Source of the DNA: a virus
IMG/VR virus record: IMGVR_UViG_3300042463_000165
Coordinates: 1-40,651 of that record
DNA: 40,651 nucleotides
Strand: one strand, 5' to 3'
Position numbers and translations under genes: made by a program
The notes under the pieces: generated by a model
Seen by the model: the letters and a program-made list of their open reading frames with translations, nothing else
Databases searched by the model: none
Told to the model about the DNA's origin: nothing
Shown here: positions 23,523 to 30,234 of the stretch, one piece after another
Numbering within the stretch: the first letter of the stretch is position 1
How the letters are laid out: every line of letters begins with the position of its first letter

Positions 23523-23704
23523 GGCGTTATCTCCACTCTAAAATCCTCAACTGTTGCCGTGCCGTGCCCGTGTAGGGGCGTTACAACGTAGCGCACCCGT
23601 CCGTAGGCTTGCTTTACGTCCATAATCCGCACGGCTACCTTAAGCCCGTTAGTTTCTAGTAATGCCTCACGCCCTAGTGGGTGTGCCAGTTCCTTGATGC
23701 TCAT
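23519..23704 (-). CDS. 61-residue hypothetical protein
   Basis: Start ATG 23704 follows TATGGAGGTAGAACT; the frame open to 23827 is in the way of the preceding gene. The product (MSIKELAHPLGREALLE, KVAVRIMDVKQAYGRVRYVV, GTATVEDFRVEITP) is a small beta-rich fold. Similar short proteins with a TPLHGHG turn occur in actinophages. Function unknown. Confidence 0.6.
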   Translation of the reverse strand: MSIKELAHPLGREALLETNGLKVAVRIMDVKQAYGRVRYVVTPLHGHGTATVEDFRVEITP

Positions 23705-23844
23705 AGTTCTACCTCCATAAGTTCTACGTCCTCGTATCCCTTTAGTTCCCATTCCTCGGCTACACTTTCCGCCCTGTCTAGTGTTCGTAATTCCTTGACC
23801 GTGATACCGCCTACGGTAACCGCCCAACCCATTGTTACCTGCAT
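23701..23844 (-). CDS. 47-residue hypothetical protein
   Basis: Starts MQVTMGWAVTVGGITVKEL and ends in acidic DVELMEVEL. It overlaps both neighbours by one to four bases (ATGA at the end). Alpha/beta, acidic; no family is recognised. Confidence 0.55.
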   Translation of the reverse strand: MQVTMGWAVTVGGITVKELRTLDRAESVAEEWELKGYEDVELMEVEL

Positions 23845-23984
23845 TAGTTCGCCTCCTCTAGTGCGTCTAGTTCGGTGGCTATCCAGTTAATAACGTCATT
23901 GGCAGACATTGACCAACCGCCGAACTTTTCATAAGCCCCGTCTAGTACCTCTTGAATTGTTGTGAACTCTGTTTCTTCTTCCAT
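23844..23984 (-). CDS. 46-residue acidic helical protein
   Basis: Starts MEEETEFTTIQEVLDGAYEK and continues SANDVINWIATELDALEEAN. It is an all-helical acidic mini-protein. A GGAGGCAACACA leader precedes the ATG. It sits behind a hairpin leader (24010-24052). Confidence 0.55.
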   Translation of the reverse strand: MEEETEFTTIQEVLDGAYEKFGGWSMSANDVINWIATELDALEEAN

Positions 23985-24009
23985 TGTGTTGCCTCCTTGT
24001 TTGTCGTTC

Positions 24010-24052
24010 TGGCTAGTTAGCCAAGCCCTACCCCGTACCCGTAAGCACGGGG
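24010..24052 (-). promoter_or_regulatory. Double-hairpin leader of the gene at 23984
   Basis: TGGCTA/TAGCCA (24010-24015 with 24018-24023) and CCCCGT/ACGGGG (24031-24036 with 24047-24052) form two stems in the 82-base gap 23985-24066. The gap before the next gene (24367-24443) has a related C-rich stem and a CTAGTTA core, so the leader appears duplicated. Confidence 0.5.
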
Positions 24053-24066
24053 GAGAGCCAAGCCCC

Positions 24067-24366
24067 CTAGTCTAGTTCGTACATTGCCACCAGTTCGCCG
24101 TATACCTTAGGGGCGTAAGCCTCCTTAGTGACCTTCTCGCCTCCCCAGTAGCCCCGAACCTCTAGCCAGTCCGAACCTCTAGAGTCTAGGGTTACCCAAA
24201 TGTTAGGACCTCCGAAACTGGTTAGAATCTCAAGCCCTGTAAGTTCATCATTGCGCTTAATGGTGACTACCTCTAACTGGTCATTGAGCCAGTCAATCAC
24301 ACCGTTACGGGTTAGCCCTTGTAATTCCTCAATCTGTCCGTTAACTTGCGCCTCTAAGTCTGTCAT
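24067..24366 (-). CDS. 99-residue hypothetical early protein
   Basis: Start ATG 24366 follows AAGGAGAAAAGACA; the frame open to 24465 has no such site. The product (MTDLEAQVNGQIEELQGL, GVIDWLNDQLEVVTIK, GPNIWVTLDSRGSDWLEV) is helical then beta-rich, with a possible compact domain in the last 50 residues. No family is recognised. Confidence 0.6.
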   Translation of the reverse strand: MTDLEAQVNGQIEELQGLTRNGVIDWLNDQLEVVTIKRNDELTGLEILTSFGGPNIWVTLDSRGSDWLEVRGYWGGEKVTKEAYAPKVYGELVAMYELD

Positions 24367-24387
24367 TGTCTTTTCTCCTTGTTTCTT

Positions 24388-24429
24388 GGGGCTAGTTACC
24401 CCGTCCCGTCCCCCTCCCGAAAGAGGGGG
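24388..24429 (-). promoter_or_regulatory. Double-hairpin leader of the gene at 24366
   Basis: GGGG/CCCC (24388-24391 with 24399-24402, CTAGTTA loop) and CCCCCTC/GAGGGGG (24410-24416 with 24423-24429, CCGAAA loop). The layout repeats that of 24010-24052. The stems could slow or protect the transcript, or terminate part of it, though no T run follows. Confidence 0.5.
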
Positions 24430-24443
24430 GCGAGGCGTACCAA

Positions 24444-24632
24444 CTAGACTGGGATTAGTCTCCACTTTAGGGCTGGGTTCGTATGGTGTGGGCGAAAGTT
24501 CTTAACCTCCGCTAGACATTCGGCGCAAACATTCACACGGCTCTTGTATTCCCCTAGGGCTTTTCCTTTCAAGTGATACCAAGCCTCTAAAGCCTCGGCG
24601 GATTCAGTTCCGCAGGATTCGCATTCGTACAT
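24444..24632 (-). CDS. 62-residue zinc-ribbon protein, first early gene
   Basis: Start ATG 24632 follows GGAGGTTAGAACAA and gives MYECESCGTESAEALEAW ... NVCAECLAEVK: two CxxC pairs about 31 residues apart. The longer frame from 24689 would start inside the promoter at 24681-24708. It is the first gene of the leftward operon. Zinc-ribbon early proteins often act on host transcription or replication; unproven here. Confidence 0.65.
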   Translation of the reverse strand: MYECESCGTESAEALEAWYHLKGKALGEYKSRVNVCAECLAEVKNFRPHHTNPALKWRLIPV

Positions 24633-24680
24633 TTGTTCTAACCTCCATTTTTTGGGGGGCTTTTCCCTCCAACAAGAACA

Positions 24681-24708
24681 ACAATACACGGTCTATTGTC
24701 CTTGTCAA
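24681..24708 (-). promoter_or_regulatory. Candidate leftward early promoter
   Basis: On the minus strand TTGACA (24708-24703) and TATTGT (24686-24681) are 16 bases apart; six of six and four of six matches to consensus. Transcription would start about 40 bases before the first early gene. A divergent copy C of the cis-element lies at 24743-24759. Confidence 0.5.
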
Positions 24709-24742
24709 GCCCAACGACACGAAACACGCAACCTTTACCAAA

Positions 24743-24948
24743 CTGTTATCTAATTTCATAATGTGGAACTGTGGCTAATGCACACCTTCAAGCCAATGTC
24801 AAGGCGACACGCCGTCCGTTATCAAATCGTTACCAATTAAATTGTGCGCCCCGAATTGGTGGGGGGAGAAGGTAGGGAGATAGTCCACCCGTCCAAACGT
24901 GTTGACATTACTTGTCAAGTCCGACACGCCGTTGTTATGGAATTGTTA
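24743..24948 (-). promoter_or_regulatory. Cluster of recurring cis-elements A, B and C
   Basis: Minus-strand boxes related to TAACGATTNGATAACGG occur at 24929-24948 (A, TAACAATTCCATAACAACGG), 24816-24832 (B, TAACGATTTGATAACGG) and 24743-24759 (C, weaker). Each is followed by TTGACA at 24918-24913, 24802-24797 and 24708-24703. A 9-base CGACACGCC lies between box and TTGACA in A and B. Copies B and A have no good -10, so these are more likely operators or activator sites than three full promoters. Confidence 0.5.
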
Positions 24949-24992
24949 TAAAGTATTTTCACCCCCCGTAGGGGGTAGGGGTTGGATACAAT

Positions 24993-25035
24993 TCATCCAC
25001 AACCTTATCCACACCTGTGGATAACCTGTGGAAAA
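24993..25035. other. DnaA-box cluster, probable replication origin
   Basis: TTATCCACA (25005-25013) and its exact inverted copy TGTGGATAA (25016-25024) match the DnaA-box consensus perfectly. TCATCCACA (24993-25001) and TGTGGAAAA (25027-25035) match eight of nine. They lie in the divergent control region, beside A+T-rich DNA (25080-25180), as bacterial origins do. The phage has no polymerase gene in the window, which fits a host-DnaA-dependent start. Function is inferred. Confidence 0.7.
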
Positions 25036-25164
25036 CCTATGACCCCCAGTTGTTAAGGGGTCGGACGCTGTATGTATATGACTCCCATCAAATATTTTTT
25101 CCAGTATTTTGTAATTAGGCACACAATTAAAACCCATTAGATAAAGGACTTTAAAAATAGTTTA

Positions 25165-25230
25165 TAACAATTTGGTAACGAAACGTTACAGTCCCTTTGT
25201 AACAGGGTTAGTATATATGTAGGATAAAAT
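25165..25230 (+). promoter_or_regulatory. Candidate rightward promoter with palindromic operator
   Basis: A forward copy of the cis-box (TAACAATTTGGTAACG, 25165-25180) abuts a palindrome GTAACG-AAA-CGTTAC (25175-25189), then another GTAAC at 25199-25203. TTGTAA (25197-25202) and TAGGAT (25220-25225) are 17 bases apart. A TAAAAT at 25225-25230 is a better -10 match but has no -35. The element would drive the structural operon. Confidence 0.45.
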
Positions 25231-25237
25231 AACATAA

Positions 25238-25339
25238 GTGCGCTTTGCGCACACAACCTAATGGCAGCCTTTTGTGGCTGCCTTTAACAACCTAAAGCAG
25301 CCCTTTGGGGGCTGCTATTATGAGCGCCTTTCGGCGCTC
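25238..25339 (+). promoter_or_regulatory. Array of four hairpins in the structural-operon leader
   Basis: Four consecutive perfect stems: GTGCGC/GCGCAC (25238-25252), GGCAGCC/GGCTGCC (25263-25282), AGCAGCCC/GGGCTGCT (25296-25316) and GAGCGCC/GGCGCTC (25322-25339). Loops are 3 to 6 bases and T-rich. They lie between the probable promoter and the terminase start at 25412. No T run follows any stem, so transcript protection, attenuation or protein binding is more likely than termination. Confidence 0.75.
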
Positions 25340-25411
25340 TTATATTAAGTTCTTTATATCATTTTATTTGAACTTGATATTAGGTGAATGCTTTAGATAG
25401 GATAACTTCAT

Positions 25412-27298
25412 ATGGCAGCCAAAGGCGGTGCAGAGCACCATAATGTGGTACGCCTCAGAGAAGATAAGTCCAAAGTTATAGCCCATGTAGAAACTGGCAT
25501 TGAGGTGCGAGCCGCTATTGCTATGGTGGGGCGCAAGCCCGATGTTCTAAAAAAGTGGCTCACAGACCCTATGTTTGCCAAAAACCTAGAGATAGCCCGA
25601 ACTGCTGGCTCAGACCTAATGAAGGTCACGCTAGGCAGCGAGAACGGCAAGAACATAGACTTTGCCACATTCTCCAAAGAGTTCTTAGGTAACGAAGTAT
25701 TCCCTCACCAGCAGGACTGGATTGACGTTCTGGAGGGAAGGGAGCCTAGTTGGCTCCATCCAGCCATGTCCTATGAAAAGGGCAACAAGAACCGTATCTT
25801 AATTAATGTGCCACCTGAGCACGCAAAATCCACCGTAATCACCGTAGGCTATAGCACCTATCGTATTGCTATGGATTCCAACGTGCGTATCATTGTGGTG
25901 TCCAAGACTTTAAATAAAGCCCGTGAGTTCGTCTACTCCATCAAGCAGCGACTTAGCCATCCACGCTATGCCAAGTTGCAGCAGGTCTATGGACCTTCTG
26001 GTGGTTGGAAAGAAGACTCTGACACCTGGAAAACCGATACGGTCTACCTAGGTCAAGAAGCCCGTGACTCATCCGAAAAGGACCCTACGCTTCAGGCGCT
26101 AGGTATTGGTGGTCAGATTTACGGTGCTCGTGCTGACCTCATCATCCTTGATGACGTTATCACTACTGCCAACGCCCACGAGTGGGAGAAGCAGTTAGAG
26201 TGGCTCCAGAAGGAAGTAATCACCCGTCTGGGTAAGAACGGCAAGTTGCTCATTGTAGGCACTCGTATCGGGGCTGTAGATTTATACCGAGAACTTAGAA
26301 ACCCAGAACACTGGTCTGGTGGTGTCAGCCCGTTTACACGTCTGGCTATGCCAGCCGCACTTGAGATTGACGATGACCCAAATAAATGGGTTACCCTCTG
26401 GGAGCGCTCAGACCGTCCTTGGGATGGCGATGATGACGCTGTGCCAGATGAAGATGGTTACTACCAGAAGTGGGATGGACCAGCACTCTTTGCAAGACGT
26501 AGCGAGGTAACAGCCTCAACATGGGCTTTAGTTTACCAGCAACAGGACATAGACGATGACGCAATTTTTAATCCAACGATTGTTAACGCCTGTGTTAACC
26601 GTATGCGTAAGCCTGGTCCTCTCCGCATGGGAGCGCCTGGACATCCACGGGACGGACAATGGGTCACGCTAATTGGCATGGACCCTGCTATGGCAGGAAA
26701 GACTGCTCTAGTTGTCTACGCTGTAGACCGTCAGTCTGGTAAGCGTCTAGTCCTAGATGCTTACAATATGTCAGACCCAACACCTGGCAAGATTCGTGCA
26801 ATCATTGAAGACTGGATTAACACCTACCGCCCAGTAGAACTGCGTATTGAAATCAACGCCCACCAGAAGATGTACGAGGTGGACGAAGAGTTCCGCCAGT
26901 ATCTGGCTAACAAGGGCGTAAGGTTCTCCAGTCACTTCACTGGTAAGAACAAGTGGGACACTGACTTCGGTGTGGCTGCTATGCAGGGCTTGTTTGGCAC
27001 TATGACAAACGCCAAGCACAACCGAGATAACCTTATTGAACTACCAGACCCTCAATACCACGAGGGTATCAAGGCTCTAATCAATCAGTTGATTACTTGG
27101 AAGCCTGGAACTCGTAACCCTACAGACGTTGTAATGGCTCTGTGGTTCTGCGAGATTAAAGCCAAGGAAATGATTCAGCACTCTGGGAATCAAATCTGGC
27201 ACGCAACTAGCCGCTTTGTTACTCAACGACAGATGGCAAAACAAGCAGTTGTTAATCTTGACGATTTAGCAATGGAACAATTTACAACTTATCTTTAA
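25412..27298 (+). CDS. Terminase large subunit
   Basis: A 628-residue packaging motor. Walker A-like NVPPEHAKST lies at about residues 132-141 and Walker B LIILDDV at 243-249 with a following acidic pair. The C-terminal nuclease starts at GMDPAMAGKTALVV near residue 422 and has further acidic residues. The N-terminal 90 residues (KPDVLKKWLTDPMFAKNLE) look like a DNA-binding helix-turn-helix, so a separate small subunit may not be needed. It pumps DNA into the prohead. The ribosome-binding site is weak; a downstream start is not excluded. Confidence 0.9.
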   Translation: MAAKGGAEHHNVVRLREDKSKVIAHVETGIEVRAAIAMVGRKPDVLKKWLTDPMFAKNLEIARTAGSDLMKVTLGSENGKNIDFATFSKEFLGNEVFPHQQDWIDVLEGREPSWLHPAMSYEKGNKNRILINVPPEHAKSTVITVGYSTYRIAMDSNVRIIVVSKTLNKAREFVYSIKQRLSHPRYAKLQQVYGPSGGWKEDSDTWKTDTVYLGQEARDSSEKDPTLQALGIGGQIYGARADLIILDDVITTANAHEWEKQLEWLQKEVITRLGKNGKLLIVGTRIGAVDLYRELRNPEHWSGGVSPFTRLAMPAALEIDDDPNKWVTLWERSDRPWDGDDDAVPDEDGYYQKWDGPALFARRSEVTASTWALVYQQQDIDDDAIFNPTIVNACVNRMRKPGPLRMGAPGHPRDGQWVTLIGMDPAMAGKTALVVYAVDRQSGKRLVLDAYNMSDPTPGKIRAIIEDWINTYRPVELRIEINAHQKMYEVDEEFRQYLANKGVRFSSHFTGKNKWDTDFGVAAMQGLFGTMTNAKHNRDNLIELPDPQYHEGIKALINQLITWKPGTRNPTDVVMALWFCEIKAKEMIQHSGNQIWHATSRFVTQRQMAKQAVVNLDDLAMEQFTTYL

Positions 27299-27306
27299 GG
27301 ATATTC

Positions 27307-29088
27307 ATGGCACTCTCAATGGAACAGGTCGCTGACAAGGTACTTTACCTACGCCAGCGATACTCAGTACGTGACCAGCGTATGGCTGATATCACTGCTG
27401 TACGCCGTGGTGACATGGTATCGGTATACCCTGACATGTTCCCTGAGGGCATGAACAAGCCGATGATTGCCAACTTCGTTGACGTTGTTGCTCGTGACTT
27501 GGCTGAAGTATTGGCTCCACTGCCATCGTTTAATTGTCAGACACCTGACGTAACATCTGACAGGGCAAAGAAGAACGCTAACTTGCGTTCCATGATTGTC
27601 AACAACTACGTTGAATTTTCTGGGTTACAAACCCAGATGTATACAGGCGCAGATTGGTATAATACCTATGCCTTCCTGCCGTTTGTTGTAGAGCCTGACT
27701 TTGAGGCTCGTATGCCACGCATTCGTGTAGAAAACCCATTGGGTGCTTACCCAGAATATGACCGCTACGGACGATGTGTTTCATATAGCAAGCGTTACCT
27801 AAAGTCCATTGGTGAACTTATTGTTGAGTTCCCAGAGTACGAACGCCAAATCCTTGGTGGAAATGACCGCAGAGATATTGACCTCGGCACTCTACTTGAT
27901 TTGATTCGTTACGAGGACAAAGACCAGGTAGTCCTGTTTCTTCCACAGCGAGGAAACCTTCCCCTACGTAAGGCAAAGAACCCACTTGGTAAACTAAGTG
28001 TGCGTATTGCCAAGCGTCCAGGCATTGACACTGAAGACCCACGTGGTCAGTTTGATGATGTCATCTGGGCACAGATTGCTCGTGCACGTTTTAGCCTTCT
28101 AGCCATGGACGCTGCTGAGAAATCAGTTAATGCGCCAATGGTTGTTCCACAGGATATGCAAGAGTTTGCATTCGGTCCTGATGCAGTTATGCGTACTGCC
28201 AACCCACAGGGTGTTCGCCGTGTTGGTTTAGAAATCCCTATGGGTGCCTTCCAAGAACAACAGATTCTTGAGCAAGAAATGCGCATGGGTGCTCGTTACC
28301 CAGAAGGTCGCTCAGGTAGCGTAAACGCATCCGTAATTACAGGCTCTGGTGTTCAGGCACTTCTTGGTGGCTTTGATTCCCAAATTAAGGCTGGTCAGCA
28401 AATCCTTGCAGAAACATTGCAGGATGTCATGGCACTAGCCATGGAAATGGACGAGAAGTTATTCCCTGGCGAGAAGTCAACACAGATGACTTACAACGGT
28501 GCTCCATATGTTTTGAAGTACAGCCCAGAAAAAGACATCAAGGAAGACTACAGCGTACAGGTGCGCTACGGTCTGATGTCAGGTCTTGACCCATCACGTG
28601 CCCTTATCTTCAGCCTACAGGCACTACAGGCAAACCTAATTTCACAAGAATTTGTAATGCAGGAACTTCCATGGAACGTAAACGTATCCAAGGAGATTGA
28701 ACGCATTGACATTGAGAAAATGCGTGGCGCACTTATGGGTGCACTTAACGCAACCTCAACTGCTATCCCACAAATGGCAGCCCAAGGTCAGGACCCATCG
28801 GATATCGTGATGAAGATTGCTCAGGTAATTGACGCACGCCGCAATGGTAAGACCGTTGAAGATTCCGTAATGGAAGTATTCAAAAAAGAAGAAGTAGAAG
28901 AAACGCCTCAAGAAGCACCGCTAACGCCAGAAGATATGATGGCTGCAATGGGCGGTGCCCCACAAGCAGCCCCAGGCGAGGGTGCTCCAGTTGAAGCACA
29001 AGGACCCGATACTATGGGTGGTGCTCCTGTTGCAGCATCCCCTGGGGCACCTAACATTCAGGATATCTTAGCGCAACTAGGTGGATAA
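27307..29088 (+). CDS. Portal protein
   Basis: A 593-residue protein directly after terminase (start with AAGGATATTC upstream). Typical portal segments include the helical N-terminus (LRQRYSVRDQRMADITAVRRGD), KPMIANFVDVVARDLAEVLAP, a long stem helix (QQILEQEMRMGARYPEGRSG) and ILAETLQDVMALAMEMDE. The C-terminal 90 residues are acidic, Pro/Ala-rich. Portals form the dodecameric ring for DNA entry and the tail. The last base of its stop overlaps the next ATG (GATAATG). Confidence 0.85.
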   Translation: MALSMEQVADKVLYLRQRYSVRDQRMADITAVRRGDMVSVYPDMFPEGMNKPMIANFVDVVARDLAEVLAPLPSFNCQTPDVTSDRAKKNANLRSMIVNNYVEFSGLQTQMYTGADWYNTYAFLPFVVEPDFEARMPRIRVENPLGAYPEYDRYGRCVSYSKRYLKSIGELIVEFPEYERQILGGNDRRDIDLGTLLDLIRYEDKDQVVLFLPQRGNLPLRKAKNPLGKLSVRIAKRPGIDTEDPRGQFDDVIWAQIARARFSLLAMDAAEKSVNAPMVVPQDMQEFAFGPDAVMRTANPQGVRRVGLEIPMGAFQEQQILEQEMRMGARYPEGRSGSVNASVITGSGVQALLGGFDSQIKAGQQILAETLQDVMALAMEMDEKLFPGEKSTQMTYNGAPYVLKYSPEKDIKEDYSVQVRYGLMSGLDPSRALIFSLQALQANLISQEFVMQELPWNVNVSKEIERIDIEKMRGALMGALNATSTAIPQMAAQGQDPSDIVMKIAQVIDARRNGKTVEDSVMEVFKKEEVEETPQEAPLTPEDMMAAMGGAPQAAPGEGAPVEAQGPDTMGGAPVAASPGAPNIQDILAQLGG

Positions 29089-29600
29089 TGACTACAATCA
29101 TTGCCATCAAAAAGCGTAAAGGGTTTACCTTTGCTGCTGATGCACAAGTAACTGATACCGAACGACCATACATGCACAACAGCATGAAGAAGGTTGTTGA
29201 AGTTGGTGACTATGTTATGGCTGGTGCAGGTAACTCACGATGCTGTGACGTTATCTTGTACGGGTGGGAACCACCATACTATGACGGAAGCGAACATTAC
29301 ACCTTTATGGTGTCAAAGTTTATTCCAGAGATGCGTAGACAACACGAAGAGTCTGGCATCACACTAAAAGAAGATGAAGACTTTGTTTTCCTAGTTGGTT
29401 TCAACGGGAGAGTATTTCATGTCGCTGGTAATTATGCGGTACTAGAAACCAATACTGGTTTGTACGGCATAGGAACTGGCGCAGCCTACGCACTTGGTGC
29501 TTTAGCCCAAGGTGCAACTATTACAGAAGCAATGAATGTTGCTAAAAAATTTGATATTAATACTGGTGGAAAAATCCAGATAGTTGAAAGAGGACAATAA
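29088..29600 (+). CDS. HslV/proteasome-like Ntn hydrolase
   Basis: A 170-residue protein that begins M-TTIIAIKKRKG, the same start as HslV. If Met1 is removed, the catalytic Thr is residue 1, and D18 (FAADAQVT) and K34 (SMKKVVEV) become Asp17 and Lys33, the canonical proteasome triad. GIGTGAAYALGALAQGATITEAM matches the conserved beta-subunit turn and helix near 124-146. The length equals HslV. It lies between portal and head genes, where many phages have a prohead protease. No ATPase partner is visible. Its substrates are unknown. Confidence 0.85.
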   Translation: MTTIIAIKKRKGFTFAADAQVTDTERPYMHNSMKKVVEVGDYVMAGAGNSRCCDVILYGWEPPYYDGSEHYTFMVSKFIPEMRRQHEESGITLKEDEDFVFLVGFNGRVFHVAGNYAVLETNTGLYGIGTGAAYALGALAQGATITEAMNVAKKFDINTGGKIQIVERGQ

Positions 29601-30058
29601 TGGCTAAAGGTGGATATCGTAAGCCAGCAAACCCTGCTGCAGTATCAGGTCCAGGTTCTCTTTCACGCCGTACCGATGGTGGTCCTATTCAGGCTGCTAA
29701 AGAAATTCCAGGTGGCGGTAAGTACGGGGAACGTAAAGAACTAGCAGACCTACAGGCAGGTGCAGCAATGCAGGGAAATCCAACCCCTAACGTACCATCG
29801 CCAACAGTACCTGCTGCCCCACCTCAGCAACTAACAAATCTTTTTGCACCAACAGAACGACCAGACGAACCAATCACCGCAGGTGCTTCATTCGGTCCAG
29901 GGTTTACTCCAACTCAAGAAGTTACTGGTCGCTACAAGATGGTGTCTAAGTACATGTCAATGCTTAATGAGCAAGCAAGTAACCCAGATGCACCTGACAC
30001 ATTTAAGAACTTTGTAAAATATGTAAATGCTGCAAACGAATTGGATGGTATCGTCTAG
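29600..30058 (+). CDS. Small head-associated protein
   Basis: A 152-residue protein, Gly/Pro-rich at first (KPANPAAVSGPGSLSRRTDGG, a segment seen in many actinophage and aquatic phage head regions). Disordered Pro-rich middle, then a C-terminal helix (YKMVSKYMSMLNEQASN, TFKNFVKYVNAANEL). Its start is embedded in the end of the Ntn gene and its stop overlaps the next GTG. Likely a virion or assembly protein. Confidence 0.65.
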   Translation: MAKGGYRKPANPAAVSGPGSLSRRTDGGPIQAAKEIPGGGKYGERKELADLQAGAAMQGNPTPNVPSPTVPAAPPQQLTNLFAPTERPDEPITAGASFGPGFTPTQEVTGRYKMVSKYMSMLNEQASNPDAPDTFKNFVKYVNAANELDGIV

Positions 30059-30234
30059 TGAAGTTAGCAAACAATGTTGCAGCATTTGTTAACATGTTTG
30101 GTATTTCTGACCCAGACTTTGTAATGGCATTTGCTACCCTACCTTGGGAAAATGATAACGAGCGTAATGCTTTCATCAACGAACTTGTAAACATCAATAG
30201 TGGCGCACTTGTAAAAGAGGATGAGAATGAGTAA
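30058..30234 (+). CDS. 58-residue acidic protein before the giant head protein
   Basis: GTG start overlaps the previous stop (TAGTG). The product (KLANNVAAFVNMFGISDPD, LPWENDNERNAFINELVN) is acidic and helical. Its stop overlaps the ATG of the giant gene (ATGAGTAA). It could be a small chaperone or coupling gene; function unknown. Confidence 0.6.
   Translation: MKLANNVAAFVNMFGISDPDFVMAFATLPWENDNERNAFINELVNINSGALVKEDENE

Noticed and set aside
24913-24918. TTGACA in copy A as a full promoter
   Set aside because: At 16 to 18 bases downstream there is no A+T-rich -10 (the segment reads TGGACG).
24961-24976. ACCCCC-CGTA-GGGGGT stem as a terminator
   Set aside because: No T run follows on either strand; it may simply be a structured part of the control region.
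24946-25137. 63-residue leftward frame across the DnaA boxes
   Set aside because: It runs through the palindromic box cluster, lacks a ribosome-binding site and has no plausible protein pattern.
13420-25411. Lysogeny functions (integrase, excisionase, immunity repressor, attachment site)
   Set aside because: I read the leftward arm and gaps and found none; the phage is probably virulent, though distant families cannot be excluded.
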